Source: Cenococcum geophilum 1.58
Lineage: Eukaryota > Ascomycota > Dothideomycetes > Gloniales > Gloniaceae
Direction: 5' to 3'
NCBI GenBank assembly: GCA_001692895.1
Contig: KV748177.1
Location: 5,556,130-5,620,129, forward strand
DNA length: 64,000 bases
Position numbers and translations under genes: made by a program. The notes under the pieces were generated by a model that did not search any database, was not told the DNA's origin, and saw only the letters and a list, made by a program, of their open reading frames with translations. Positions 45,486 through 57,750 of this stretch are shown here, one piece after another. Within the stretch, counting starts at the first letter, position 1; each line of letters starts with the position of its first letter.

Positions 45486-46805
45486 TTAAGCTTTATATAA
45501 TAGCAGGCCTTACTTAGTTTAGTATCTCTTATATTAATAGGATTAGATATTAGTTTTTAATAGTAACGGTATTAAGGGCTTAGTAGTCTATATAGAAGCG
45601 TAAACCGCTATTAGGTTTTTTAATAAAGATTACTAATATAGCTACGGGCAAAGAGCTTGCTCTAATAAATCCTTTACTTAGGTTCTCGGCTAGATACTAT
45701 TAAATGCTAAGTAGGCTAATAGAAATAATATATATAATACTCTATAAGGAAGAATCTTAGGGGCTTAAGGGCCCCAAGAAGGTATCTACACGATGGCCCG
45801 CGCTCTGTCACGTGACACGTCGCTAAGCTTAAAGAGACTGCCTAAGTACCCCCCCTCCCAATAGATACTTTTATAGCACTTAAAGTTTATTTTAGGATAT
45901 CTTATATAGGGGTCTAAATCTAGGCTACTTTTCTTCTTTAAGTATAATTTTTATAGTTATATAATTAGTATTCTAGTGGCTTATTGGCTTTCTTTTATAA
46001 GAATATATCTACGCGTTTATAATACTCTACTAGTACCTTTATAGTAGGGTTAGTATATTTCTTTAGTACTAAGGATTTCTTAATATTGGCTATTATAATA
46101 GTAAAGATTATATATTTAGGTCTCTTAGCAAGTTAAGCTAGCGGTATAGCTTTAATTATATAGATATTTAAGGTATTAAGCTTACTTAGGTCGTCTATAG
46201 TTTCTTATATAATTTCTTATTTAGCTTTAAGTTTAGCATTAGATTTAGGTTTACGTTCTTTAAATATCCTCTTTATAGCAAAATACTAGTTCTTCTAGTA
46301 CTTTTATATATTAAGCTTAAGCTTCTACTTAGTTTAGGGCGGTATAGTAGTTAGGATTAGTTTATATAGTTTAGTATAATTTTTAAGTCCCTAGTAGACG
46401 TTAGCGGAAGTCTTATAATAGTAGAATTCGGTGAAATTTCTAGGTTAGTAGAATTAAGTAAATTTCTTAGGTATGGGGTAGATAGTTATAGAAATTTTAA
46501 ACTAGTAAATCTTGGTAAACTTTTTAAATTTTAGTTTAGAGTTTAAGTAGTAAGTTATAAAGCACTTTTATTTATAAGAGGGGGTGGTAAATAGAAGCTT
46601 AAGGTTATTTTAATTAATAGTTACTTTATATAGCTTTATCTAGGGTTATTTAAGAATTACTAGGTAACCTAAAGTAGTAATAAAAAGCCTAATTAGTACT
46701 TTGTAGTTTAGATATTAGAGTCTTAGGTATATTATATAGATAATTTAGCCTAAAGCCGTGTATTTACTATTAAATCTAAATATATTAATATGCTGGTTAA
46801 GGGGG
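45486..46805 (-). mobile_element. Gypsy F, second segment (protease/RT side)
   Basis: Minus-strand gypsy pol sequence with a recognisable RT start region near 45560-45660. Its left edge meets E (AATAT) and its right edge meets D (GGGGG at 46801-46805). The last bases before D match gypsy B2 near 63640-63700 in reverse complement, which places F in the B2 family. GC-rich patches at 45775-45870 escape the general RIP shift. Confidence 0.8.
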
Positions 46806-47140
46806 TGTAACGAAGCCTTGTAGTAGGAACTACGGTAAACTTATTAATAGGCTGGGTATATAGGTAAACAAGAAGTTAATAACGTAATAATAACTAGTAG
46901 AGTGGTTGCCTAATAGATTAACTCTAATTGTATTCTAAGATTTACTATAAGGAAAGAGAACTATCTAGGTAGGGACTGTAGTCCTTTAAATACATAATAC
47001 TGCGCCTAAGAAATACTTAAGTACGTAAGGTACGTAAGGTACGTAAGCGGATCCTATAAATCTTATAAATTAATAAATCTCCTCTTGTGACTTATTATAT
47101 AACTTAGCTACCCCTTATCCTATAGCTTAACTAGTTCCAG

Positions 47141-47388
47141 TATGGTGGGGTAAAATGGGCCACTACTTAGTGCCTTGGCATTTTCCTGTATATATTGAGT
47201 CTTCGGCTTCTCTCCTTCTCTCTATCACGACCTACGGGGAAGACATTCTTTCCTTTTTCTTACTGACTGCTTTCCTACTAATTGATTACGACTGACGACC
47301 GACCGACCGACCGACCGACCGACCGACAGACAGACAGACAGCATTGTGACTTCCTATCTAAGAGGGACCGTGTCCACCACCACACTAG
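47141..47388. mobile_element. 248-bp GC-normal insertion in D's LTR (MITE-like)
   Basis: Absent from the other LTRs of D and E, so its limits are set by comparison. Flanked by AGTA/TA direct repeats. The ends carry an imperfect inverted TGGTGG motif (TGGTGGGGTAAAATGGGCC at left; read inwards at right GTGTGGTGGTGG). Inside are a TATA-like TGTATATATTGAG (about 47190), a CT-rich tract (about 47210-47230) and a GACC/GACA microsatellite, so it looks like a promoter-bearing end of a DNA transposon. Not RIP-shifted. A plus-strand frame (47282-47557) runs out of it into the LTR and is repeat-driven. Confidence 0.6.
47296..47341. repeat. (GACC)n(GACA)n microsatellite
   Basis: About seven GACC units followed by four GACA units inside the 248-bp insert. 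Confidence 0.9.
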
Positions 47389-50300
47389 TACCTCCCGTAC
47401 TTCCACTACTAGTCCGTTTATATCTCTCCTTAATAGTGCTACTGCTGCTAATATAAAGTCTATAATACTATCCCCTTCCTCTTTATCTTCGTCCTTAAAG
47501 ATATCTTATATCTCTAAGTCGTCTATTAAAGGTACAGCATTCCTATCTTTAATTTAATGACCTTTATTATTACTTATTATGCCTAAGGCAACTTTTTCCT
47601 CTTTTATAGATCGTTGTAACTGTATAGTGCTTAAAATCCTATCTCTTAGTAAAGTTATGCCTTCTTACTCTTGTTGCGTGGAGAAGAAGTTAGTATACGT
47701 TATAATTGCGGCTCCGTCCGGTTGCTAACCTTTTTCCTATACTAAGTATACAAAGTTAAATATAAGGTTGTCCTGCGATATTTAATTTATATTTAACGCT
47801 AAGTATACGCGCCTTATTAATCTTTAAAGTCTCTAACTTCCTTATTTAATCTACTACAGGGTCCCGTATTTAATCCGACGCTAAGAAGCTTAAGGCCTCT
47901 CTTATTACGGCTCGTAATAAACTTTATTATTCCTTTAAAGAGTCTACTTATCTCCTAGAAGCCTAGTGTTATGCGTTTAAGCTTTATTAGACTATATTTA
48001 CTTAGTTAGTCCGTCTTAAAAAGGGTTATAAAAAGGTGCGCTCTAAAGAGTACCGCTTAGTTAAGTAAGGTCTCTATAAGCTTAAGGCTAAAGAGGCTAA
48101 AAAGGATTTTAATTAAGAAGAGGCGGAAATAGTTTATACGCTAGTAGTGGATCCCTTAAATAATCTAGCTCTTCTATCGCCTTAACAAATCTTTTTATCT
48201 TTAACTCCTTTTTAATATTACCTAACCCGTTTTCTTTTAATACTCCTATACCTTTCCTATAGCATTTTTTAAGTTCTATAGTAGTTCCTAGGTAGTCTTA
48301 TTATAGCCTATTTACTTAACCTTATACTATATTTTATTATTAATGTCCTTATAACTAACGATCTTTAAAACTTACTATTTATCTTCTTTTTATCCTCTAT
48401 ACGTATCTACTTTATAAATTAGTGGCTTAATATTCCTATATATTAGCTTTAGTATTATAATATACTATATAGGGTAGATCTTTATCTTATTTAGTAGGTT
48501 TAACTTAAATATAACTGGTGAAATCCTTTATATAATTTTAAAAGGTCCTAGTCTAATATTATCTAATTTCTTACTTAGTCGTCAACTCTTAAAATTTTTG
48601 TATAGTAGCTATACTTTATCCCCCTCTTTAAGATCTAGTCCCTTAGATCTCTTAGCGTTATAGTACTTTTTTATTTTTTCTTATACCTTTTTTACTAATT
48701 CCATAAGGTTTATATAAAGATTTATTAATATCTTTATTCTTTCTTTAGCTGTGCTACTTATTTTTTTTACTTATTATAGTAATAATGATATTCTTAGTTT
48801 ATATTTGTAATTTGCCTTAAATAGTAATATATCTATTCCCTTTTATGGTATTATATTATATATAAACTATATAACTGGTAATAACAATACCTAATTATTC
48901 TGCGTATAATTAATATAATGTCTTAAATACTGTTTTAGCGTCTAATTTAATCTTTCTATTTGTCCGTCCGTCTGCGGATAATATATAGTAGAAGTTACTA
49001 ATTTAACTCCTCATTCCGCTAAGAATACCTCCTAGAATATTACTTAGTGCTCTATATCTTATAAATACTTCTTTAATATAGATTTTAGCGATATCTTCCG
49101 CTGAGATTTCTTCTATATATGCTATAAAGTAGCCCTATTTAGTTAACTTATTTACTATTACTAGGATTATATTATACTTTTGTCTAGTAATAGGGTTTCT
49201 TAACTTTAGCAACTTAATAATAAAGTTCTATAATATAACCTCCTATAGTCTCTCTAGTATTTTAATAAGTTATAGCCCTCTGTATAGCTTATACCTTATT
49301 AGTTTATTCCTTAGTAATCTAGATACTCTTTTATTACTTTTTTAGCTATGCCCTAGATTCCGTTAATAATGTATTCTTTCTAAAGTCTTAATACTAAGCC
49401 TATTGCTCTATTATATCCTTAAGTTATTCCCTTACAGAAGTCTTTTATAAAATACTCTGCTATACTTTTTAGGATATACTTTGCTTTTTAATTTTTGTAT
49501 ATATCTATCTATAGATCTTCTAGCTATGCTTTTAGAATTCTTTATACCTAAAAGCTCTCTAGTATTTTATAGACTTTTTTTAGTTCTCTATCCTCTTAAG
49601 TTGCTGCTATCTTAGGGTAATTGTATTTAATTAATCCATCCTTATCTCTATATAGCATTACTCCTAATAGTTTCTTATTATTTTATAGTTTAGCCTTTCT
49701 GCTAAGTACGTCTACTCTTATATTCTTAGTTCCCTTAGTATACTAAATTTTAAAATAGTATTCTATAAGCATCTCTACCTATCCAACTTATTTATAATTA
49801 AGTTCTTTTATTATTAGGAACCCTATTAAGTTCTTATAATCTATTTTAACTATAAATAGTTTTTTTATACCTTATAAGAATGCTCTCTATTTCTTTAGTG
49901 CTATAACTATACCTAATAACTCCTTATTATAGATGTTATAGTTTAACTCTAGTAGTATTATCTTTTAACTATAATATACTACTAGATGCTATGCGTTCTT
50001 ATACTTCTATAGTAAATATACTTCTAGTATAAAGTCTAATATATCCGTTTCTATAACTATATCCAGTCCTAGTTAATAGATCTTAAGGATTGGCTTTTAG
50101 GTAAATAACTCCTTAAGTTCCTAGAACAGCTTCTTTTACTTATCTCCTTATACCTATAGTTCCTCTTTCTTTATAAGCCTAGTAAACGGTTTAATATTCT
50201 TTAACTATTATACTATAAACCTCCTATAGTAGTTATAAACCCCTAAAAATAACCTTAACTATATTACGTTCTCTAGTTCTTACTAACTTACTATAGCTTT

Positions 50301-53040
50301 AATCTTCTTTAGGTCTATACTAATATAACCTAGTTTAATAATAAATTTAATAAAATTAGTCTTCTGTATAAAGAACTTATATTTCTTAATTACTACTAGC
50401 ATTTATTCTTCTTATAGTCTCCTTAAGACCTATTTAATATGTTCCCTATATTCTTCCTTAGTTATTAAGTAGATAATAATGTTATTAAGGTATACTATAA
50501 TAAACTTATTAAGGTGTTTTTCTAATATACTATTAATTCGTTTCTAAAACGTTACTAATATATTTATTAATCCGAACTGTATTACTAATAGTTTATATAG
50601 TCCTTCCTTTAATCTAAATGTTGCCTTCTATTTATTGCCTTCCTTAATTCTAATCTAATAGTACGCCTATCTTAGATCTATCTTTATAAAGATTTACATA
50701 TTACCTATCCAATCTTAGATTTCGCTAATTAAGGGTAAAGGATACCTATCCTTTTAAGTAATGCTATTTAACTGCCTATAGTTAATATATAGCCTAAGTT
50801 TTCCGTTCTTTTTTAGTATAAATAATACTAGATAACCTACTAATAACTATAATAGTCTGATATATCCCTTTTATAAGTTTTCCTAAATAAACTCTTTAAG
50901 TGCTCTTAACTCCTCTTAAGTAAGCTTATAGGTTAAAAAGAACCTTAGACTTATTTCTAGTTCTAACTCTATCTTATAGTCCTATACTATATAATTTACT
51001 AGCTTTTTACTTTCTAGGCTCTATAGCTTCTTGCTATACTTATAGTATCTTTTTAGTACATAACTTAAGCCTTACTTAGTCTCTTTATATATCGCTCTAA
51101 CTTGGTACTATACTAGTTTAGTTTACTGTTATATTTTACGTTATTAAGTATCCCTAATATTAACCTAGCCTATAATCTAATTAATCTTTAGATTATATTC
51201 CTATAATTAAGGCATACCTAATACTGCCTTATCCTATCCTAATAGTAGGATATTAAAAGATATCTTAATTCGTCTTCCTTTAATAGTTATCTAAATAGGT
51301 CCTATTTTAAGGTTAATAATCCCTCCTCTATAGGTTATTAGATCTCCCAAAATTATAACTAATAGGTAAAATTGCTCCTTCTATCTATAAGGTAGTTCTA
51401 TTCTTTTTACTACTACTAATAAGATATAGTTCTGTATTACTTTATTATCTATTAGTACTTTAAACTGTTAATCTTACTAATTAACTTATAAATTTAGGTG
51501 TTGTTTTTAAATTTCTTTAAGGGTCTAAGGCTTTATTACTAGCTCCCTTTAGTTTTATAGGCCTCTACTTTTCCTAACTATTAGCTGTTTAATCCTATCG
51601 CACTTAGCTTATTTTTTAGCTAATACCTAGTTCGCTTTTTATCCTCTATATACTATAGATATATATTTTTTAGGCATTCCCACTACTATTATCCGTCTAA
51701 GTATTCCTCTATAAGAAATCTTTTTAGTTAAAGTATTAAGTCTTCTAACTCCTAAACTTCTACTAGATGCTATCTATATATATATTTAGCATTTCTATAT
51801 TATTGCTTATCTAGCGCCTAATATATTCTTATAGAGTACTTCTAATTCTTCTCTTTCGGATTTTTATGCATTTTGTATATATTATCTACGTATATAATCT
51901 ATAATAGTATATAATATGCTAGGTACTCTAGGTTACCTCTTAGCTTATCTTTATCTTTAAGTTTAAACCTTTACCGTATTAATCTAAACGTTATAACCTT
52001 ATTTATGGGTACTAAGATACGTTTCTTACTTCTTTAATCCTCTAACCGTTTCTCTAGATCCTTTAATATTATAATTAAGGCTCCCTTAATATAAGTTATA
52101 GCCTTCTTTATAATTGGGTAGTTTTAAATAACTTGTTTGTTTAACTATATATAAAAATATTCTTACTTATTATTATGTCGTTACCTATACTACTTTTAGT
52201 ACAGTTACTGGAGTATATACGGCTTGTCCGTAAGAAAGTATCTTCTTATTACTATATTATAATAGCCCTTTATATATTATTCTTTAAATCTAGTTAGGAT
52301 TTTTAGATCCTCTTTATCTTCTAGTTTAGTAAGCTACTTAGCTCTTAGCGTGCCTGCCCTAGGCTTATTAGTAATTCTTTATATAGGTGCTCTGTCCTTT
52401 ATATAACCTAGTGTACTAATTTTTTAATCTAGTTTCTATTCTTGCTATGCAAGGATTCTCTATCTAAACTCCTCTATGTTTTCTTTTAGTTTTTGCCTTA
52501 TAAGTAGATCCTTAAAGTCTTCTTACTTCTTAATCTTAGTTTATTTAATAGTCCTTATTTATATCTAGAAATCTTAGTTCTATAGGATTCTTAATTCTAA
52601 GCTTGCTTTTTTCTTAAGCTTTACTCTAACCTTAGTCTAACTAGGCTTTTGCAGTGTTCTTATCTCGTCTTAAGAGTCTTAAATCTTACTTATCTTACTT
52701 TAAGAATCTTATGCCTTTAGGAACCTTCGTCCCGAGCTTATTTATATATTACTAAACGAAGCCATTACTCTGCTTTATTAGTTGTCGTCCGTTATAGGTC
52801 CTTAAACTTATCTTATTTTATCTTAAGAATCTTAAGCGTCTCTTATCTTGTCTTGAGAATCTTAAGCCTTTAGCCTTTTGCCTTTATTAAATGCCGAAGT
52901 AGTTTATTATCCTACTTCTCTTACGTCCTATAAAGCAATAAATATCATATCTAGTGAGGTCTTAATCCCTACTAATATTCCCTATTTTATAGTGGAATTA
53001 TCCTCTACCTCTTTTGCGATATCTCTAAGGTCTATATACT

Positions 53041-53227
53041 TGTTATGGTACGTGCCGACTGTCAAGGTACAAGGTATGAGGTGACTGTATATCATTGACA
53101 AACGATGTCGTGTGAGGATCTATGTAGGAGGTGAGGCGGTATATATACACGTCGCTCAGAGGTTAGGTCTATGCTCGTGTTATGACAACACTGGGTCATA
53201 ACAACGTGTTAGGTTAGTGCCGTGACA
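53041..53227 (+). mobile_element. Solo LTR, 187 bp, inside D
   Basis: Starts TGTTATGGTACG and ends GTGCCGTGACA (TG...CA), flanked by perfect ATACT duplications at 53036-53040 and 53228-53232. The corresponding place in E has no such sequence. Normal base composition with a GGTATATATACAC TATA-like box near 53130, so it is younger than, or was spared by, the RIP that damaged D. No related full element is in the window. A solo LTR arises by recombination between two LTRs. Confidence 0.85.
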
Positions 53228-54621
53228 ATACTTCTAGTAAGCTGCTTTTATTGCCTTATCGTTATTAAATATTTCGCCTATATTAAATTCATTATCCTTA
53301 ATATCCAATTTATAAGATAGTTTGTTAGTTCCTTTAAACTTTAATAATTTTAGCTCCTATAGCCAATAGCTTACGCCGTACTTAGCGTCCTTATAAATTT
53401 AGTATACGTTATTATAATAAAACGTAAAACTTCTAATTAAACACTTTTTTATTCCTTATAGTGTACTATTATCCCTCTATACATATATATCTTCTACTAG
53501 TCTTATTCCTTTTACTGCGTAATAACTCTAACTACTTTTATAGTCTCTAATAAAATAACCTTATTTTCCGCAATTTATATAAGCCCCTTCTTTAAACTAT
53601 TTTTCTTACTATAGAGTTTGCCTAAACGTCTTCTGCTACTAAGATCCCTAGTTTAGCCTCTGCTTCTTAATCCTATAATTACTTAATTTTTAACCTCTAG
53701 GTTTTTATAGTTGTCTATTCTACCTTTTAGATTCTTTAATACTGCTTAAGTCTATTAGCTCTACACTATACTATACTTTTTAACTTTAACTTTATTGCTG
53801 CGTGCTCTGCGCCTTATATAACTATAAAACTCTATCCTAACCCTTTTTAGTCTACTCTTTTTAATAGATCCTATTATTAATCTTAATTAATTAATTAATT
53901 AATTCCCTAAGAGTATCTGTATCTTCTATTAGGATAATTATATTCTAAACTTTTACTTTAAGTCCTTACTTATATTATACTATAAGCGCCTTATTATTCC
54001 ATTTAACTTATATTGCTAATATTTAAAACTATATTATGTACTTAATTACTAAAGTTCTTTATACTAGGTTTTAGAGTTTTTATTCCACCGTAGTAGTTAC
54101 CTCTAGGTCCTTAAATATCTGCGTTAAGTGTTTTATAAACCTATTCTAACTTAAGAATATATATCGTACCTCCTAGTTAGTAGTTATTATACTATATTCC
54201 TATACCTCCGTAAGGTAAGATTTAAACTACTTAAGTGCTCTCCCCGTTAAGAATAATCTTATATAGGCGACTTAGTCTATAGGCGTCCCTAGTTTTACTC
54301 CTTCTTACATAACCTTAACGTGAATTTACGTAAGAAATCCTTTAAGTTTTAACTTCTCCCCTAAGAATTGCTTAATTAAGGGTAACTTAACCTTAGCTAC
54401 TCCGATTCCATTAATTCTTTCTTTAAATATTCTATTATTGTCTATTAATTAATTAACTATTTTCTATAGCTGTCTAACAGTAACTAGCTAAGAGTTAGTA
54501 TCTACTATACTAGCGTTATTACCTAATCCCAATATAGTTGCTGCCGTTAACGCCGTTATAACTACTACTTTTTATAGTATATTGTTTAACTTTATTAATA
54601 CTATAACCTTAGTAGTAAATA

Positions 54622-55035
54622 TATAATAAAGCCTTATAGTAGGAACTACGGTAGACTTATTAATAGGCTGGGTATATAGGTAAATAAGAAGTTAATAACG
54701 TAATAATAACTAGTAGAGTAGTTACCTAATAGATTAACTCTAATTATATTCTAAGATTCACTATAAGGAAAGAGAACTATCTAGGTAGGGACTGTAGTCC
54801 TTTAAATACACAATACTGCGCCTAAGAAATACTTAAGTATATAAGGTACGTAAGGTACGTAAGCGGATCCTATAGATCTTACAGATTAATAGATCTCCTC
54901 TCGTGACTTATTATATGACTCGGCTACCCCTTATCCCATAGCTTGACTGGTTTTAGCACCTCCCGTACTTCTACCACTAGTCCGTTTATATCTCTCTTTA
55001 GTAGTGCTACTGCTGTCGATATAAGGTCCGTAACA
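54622..55035 (-). repeat. 5' LTR of D
   Basis: 414 bp, plus-strand ends TATAATAAAGCC and GGTCCGTAACA. Reverse complement of E's LTR. Confidence 0.9.
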
Positions 55036-55040
55036 GGGGG

Positions 55041-56836
55041 GTTAGAGTAAAACTATTATCTTATATAAAGATTATATAAATAAAATCTATACTACTAGCT
55101 CCTATATTAATTAGGACTTAAATATTAGCTTATTAATTATTCTGCTAAAGGCTGTAGTTAATAGTTATACTATAGTCCTAAAAGTTAGAGTTTGTAATAT
55201 CTAAAGCATTTAATAAAATTCTAAGGCAGAGCCGTCCTAAAGAGCAACTTAGCTCCAGGATTTTTCTTTTAGAGGTAATTAGGGCAGAGTTCTTATAGCG
55301 TATTAATTATAGCTTTGTCCTTATAAGTAGTATTTACTAAATACTAGGCTAGGGCTAATAGGCGAGGCTTAGTTAAGGAGGTTGGTTACTTATACTAGTT
55401 ATCTATATATACTTTTAGGGTATTAAAATAGAGTAGTAACTTAATATATAAATATTACTTCCGCACTTAAAATAAAGGCTATATTTAATATGTTATTCTT
55501 ATTTAATAAATCCTTTTAGGGCGTAAGAGAGGGTTTTAGTGTTAATATTTATAGTATTTAGGTCCTTGTGGGTCCTAAGCGGCTAAAAAGCAGAGTATTA
55601 AGGTATATATTTTAGGGTAAGGCGTAGTATATTATTATATAAGCTATAATAACATTAGTGTAGGCAGTAATAGTATTTAGCAATTTAATCCCTACTAGGG
55701 ATACTTTTAATTTAGGGTTTAAATATTCTATTAGGTGGTTAATTAAGGCAGATTTATTCTATCTAGTCTTTTTAGTATAGTAGTAGAACCTAGTAAAGTG
55801 TAATAGGAAGTTCTTAAAATCTTATATTATCTTATTTGGTTTCCTTTATATAATAGCGGTTTAATTAGGATTACTATAAAAGGCTTCTAGTATAGCAACT
55901 AGCTCTTTTATAGTATTTAGCCGGGATAGGTATATAGTTTCTACGGCGTCTTCTATTAGATGGCTTGTGGCGTAGCGTAATTAACTATTAGGAGTAGTAT
56001 AACAATTAATATTACCGTTTAGCTTATTCTTAAGTTAGCTAAAATAAAAAGAAGAAGTGTAGTTTACTCCTTTTACCTAAATAGGTGGGAGGATGAAGAA
56101 GATATTTAGTTAACTTTTTTTATAGGGATACTAATCGGCGAATTTAGGGTTAAGAAGCCAGTTTTAAATATATTTCTTTTATCAAATACTTATAAGTTAA
56201 TACTAGTAGGGATAGGTAGGGGCAATAGTATAGTAGATAGTAAATTATAATAGATATTTTTAATTTCTTTTCTTAAAGATCTAATTATTTCTTAGTATTA
56301 GGCTTCTTATTAAGCTAGGACGTCTATAAAGGCCTTCTATAGGCTTTTTATTTATTTAGTAAACATATTATATAAGTTAATTATAGATATAAAAGTTTTT
56401 AAATTATTTTTTATACTAAATAGAGCGGAGTAGGGCGGTATAAAGTATAGGTTTAATGTAATATAATATTACGGAGTAAGTATAAGCGGCGATAATATAT
56501 AGCGGAGTAGATACTATTAAGTTATATATATAAACTATATAATAAAGTTAAAACATTATATAAGAAAAGAAGGTAAGAAAACGGGAAGAGAGGGTATATA
56601 TTATTAGCTTAGTTGCTTAATTAATATATACACAAAGTAGAATAGGATTTAGATAATGGTCCTAGTAGAACTTAGTGGGATTTAGTAAAACTTAGCGGAA
56701 TATAGCAGAATATAGCAAATTGCCATTAGATTGCCGCAAATTGCTATTAAATTACCGTCTTATGGTCAGTCTTTAGTTGCTAAGTTAGTAGAAATAGGTA
56801 GATATATATAAGGTATTACAGGGGTGTCCTATAATA
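55041..56836 (-). mobile_element. Gypsy F, first segment (5' LTR, gag, protease start)
   Basis: 5' LTR at 56467-56836 (370 bp), then gag leftwards and the protease start region near 55060-55110, ending at D's GGGGG duplication. It matches B2 (61824 onwards) in reverse complement over LTR, gag and protease. With the two other segments it forms one minus-strand element split by D and E. Broken throughout. Confidence 0.88.
56467..56836 (-). repeat. 5' LTR of gypsy F
   Basis: 370 bp, the same length as the LTR of B2 at 61824-62193, to which it is the reverse complement with RIP-type differences. Confidence 0.9.
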
Positions 56837-56880
56837 GGTAATAGCGATTAGGAGCTAATTATAAAAAGGGGGGGTAATAT

Positions 56881-56989
56881 AAGGGATATTATTGCGGTTA
56901 CCTTAGGTTGCCCTTAAGACAATCCCTAAACGCCCCTTAGATAGCTACTAGTTATATACTAAAGGCACATATCTATAGTATATAGTCCC
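56881..56989. mobile_element. 0.1-kb deletion derivative (MITE) of the piggyBac-like element
   Basis: The first ~75 bp match 23608-23683 and the remainder matches 26887-26920, joined near 56955 at a shared TTATAT/GATAC stretch. It keeps only the two ends of the 3.3-kb element. It is wedged between F's LTR and a second partial LTR. Confidence 0.7.
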
Positions 56990-57067
56990 CTTATAGTTGG
57001 CCTTTAATTACTAAGTTAGTAGAAATAGATAAATATATATAAGGTGTTATAGGGGTGTTCCATAATA
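56990..57067 (-). repeat. Partial LTR of the F/B2 gypsy family
   Basis: Repeats the outer ~78 bp of the LTR at 56761-56836 (shared CTAAGTTAGTAGAAATAG). It is probably an older LTR cut by the piggyBac derivative or a duplicated piece. Confidence 0.7.
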
Positions 57068-57408
57068 AATACTTTTTTACCTCCTTTTATATACTATAAC
57101 TTAAATATAAAAGTTAAAATTTTCTTAATATATATATTATAGTCCTATATTTATAATATTAAAAGATAAGATATTGCGTTAAAATAGGTAAATAGCTACA
57201 ATATCGTTATTTAATCTAATATATATAGAGGCTAAATATAAAGGTCCCTTATAAAGGAGTTAGGTTTAAATTAATATCGCTATTATATAAAAAGGATTTA
57301 TTAAAGAAAGAGGTTTAAAATTCCCTGGCGTTATATAAGGTCTCTTCTTAAGGTCCTTTAGATTATATATTATACGCTAGTTAGAATAGGTAGATATAGG
57401 TAGGCTAG
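57068..57408. other. AT-rich unassigned sequence
   Basis: RIP-type composition. No LTR, domain or repeat could be recognised. It ends at the start of gypsy A2; GCTAG at 57404-57408 would be A2's left target duplication. Confidence 0.35.
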
Positions 57409-57750
57409 TATAACGGGACTAGCCTAGTTATAGTAGGAATGTCTTAGTAAAACACTCGACAGATAAATTCCGACGCTTTAACTAAATTCTACCGAATTTT
57501 ACTAGCTTAATTAACTTCTGCTAAATTCTACTAAATTAATTAAATTCTACCGAAGTCCGTCGAAGACTGCGTGCGTATATGCGCACGCATCGACCACTAA
57601 ACCCCTAACTATTTAATGATATAATTCTCTTATTATTCCTTTCTCTTCTTTATGCAATGTCTTATTCTCTATAAGAGCTATGCCTATAAATTTGGATAGA
57701 ATTTATATTATTCCTTTAAATCTGCCCTAAAGCCTCTTCGCGCCCTTATA
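57409..57750 (+). repeat. 5' LTR of gypsy A2
   Basis: 342 bp from TATAACGGGACTAG to CGCGCCCTTATA. It has about 40 bp more CTAAATTCTACCG-type repeats in its middle than the LTR at 6638-6940. Confidence 0.9.

Larger units (their letters stand above)
46806..47467 (-). repeat. 3' LTR of D with a small insert
   Basis: LTR sequence is interrupted at 47141-47388. Without the insert it is 414 bp, the same as the right LTR. Plus-strand ends are TGTAACGAAGCC and GTCTATAATA. Confidence 0.88.
46806..55035 (-). mobile_element. Ty3/gypsy element D, full-length fossil, same family as E
   Basis: Bounded by GGGGG at 46801-46805 and 55036-55040. LTRs are 46806-47467 (includes a 248-bp insert) and 54622-55035. 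Minus-strand parts: gag (about 54600-53350, zinc knuckle near 53586-53537), a long poorly conserved stretch with a solo LTR at 53041-53227, protease (about 51480-51400), reverse transcriptase (about 51000-50300, active-site segment near 50510-50455), RNase H (about 50100-49700), integrase (about 49500-48650), a chromodomain-like region (about 48480-48250) and a polypurine tract beside 47468. Structurally whole, broken by many RIP-type changes. Confidence 0.9.

Noticed and set aside
45775-45870. GC-rich patch as a host gene fragment
   Set aside because: It lies inside gypsy F with no frame; it may simply be less mutated or a tiny unknown insert.
47282-47557. 91-codon frame starting in the GACC microsatellite
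   Set aside because: Microsatellite-driven Thr/Asp/Arg repeats running into a RIP-shifted LTR.
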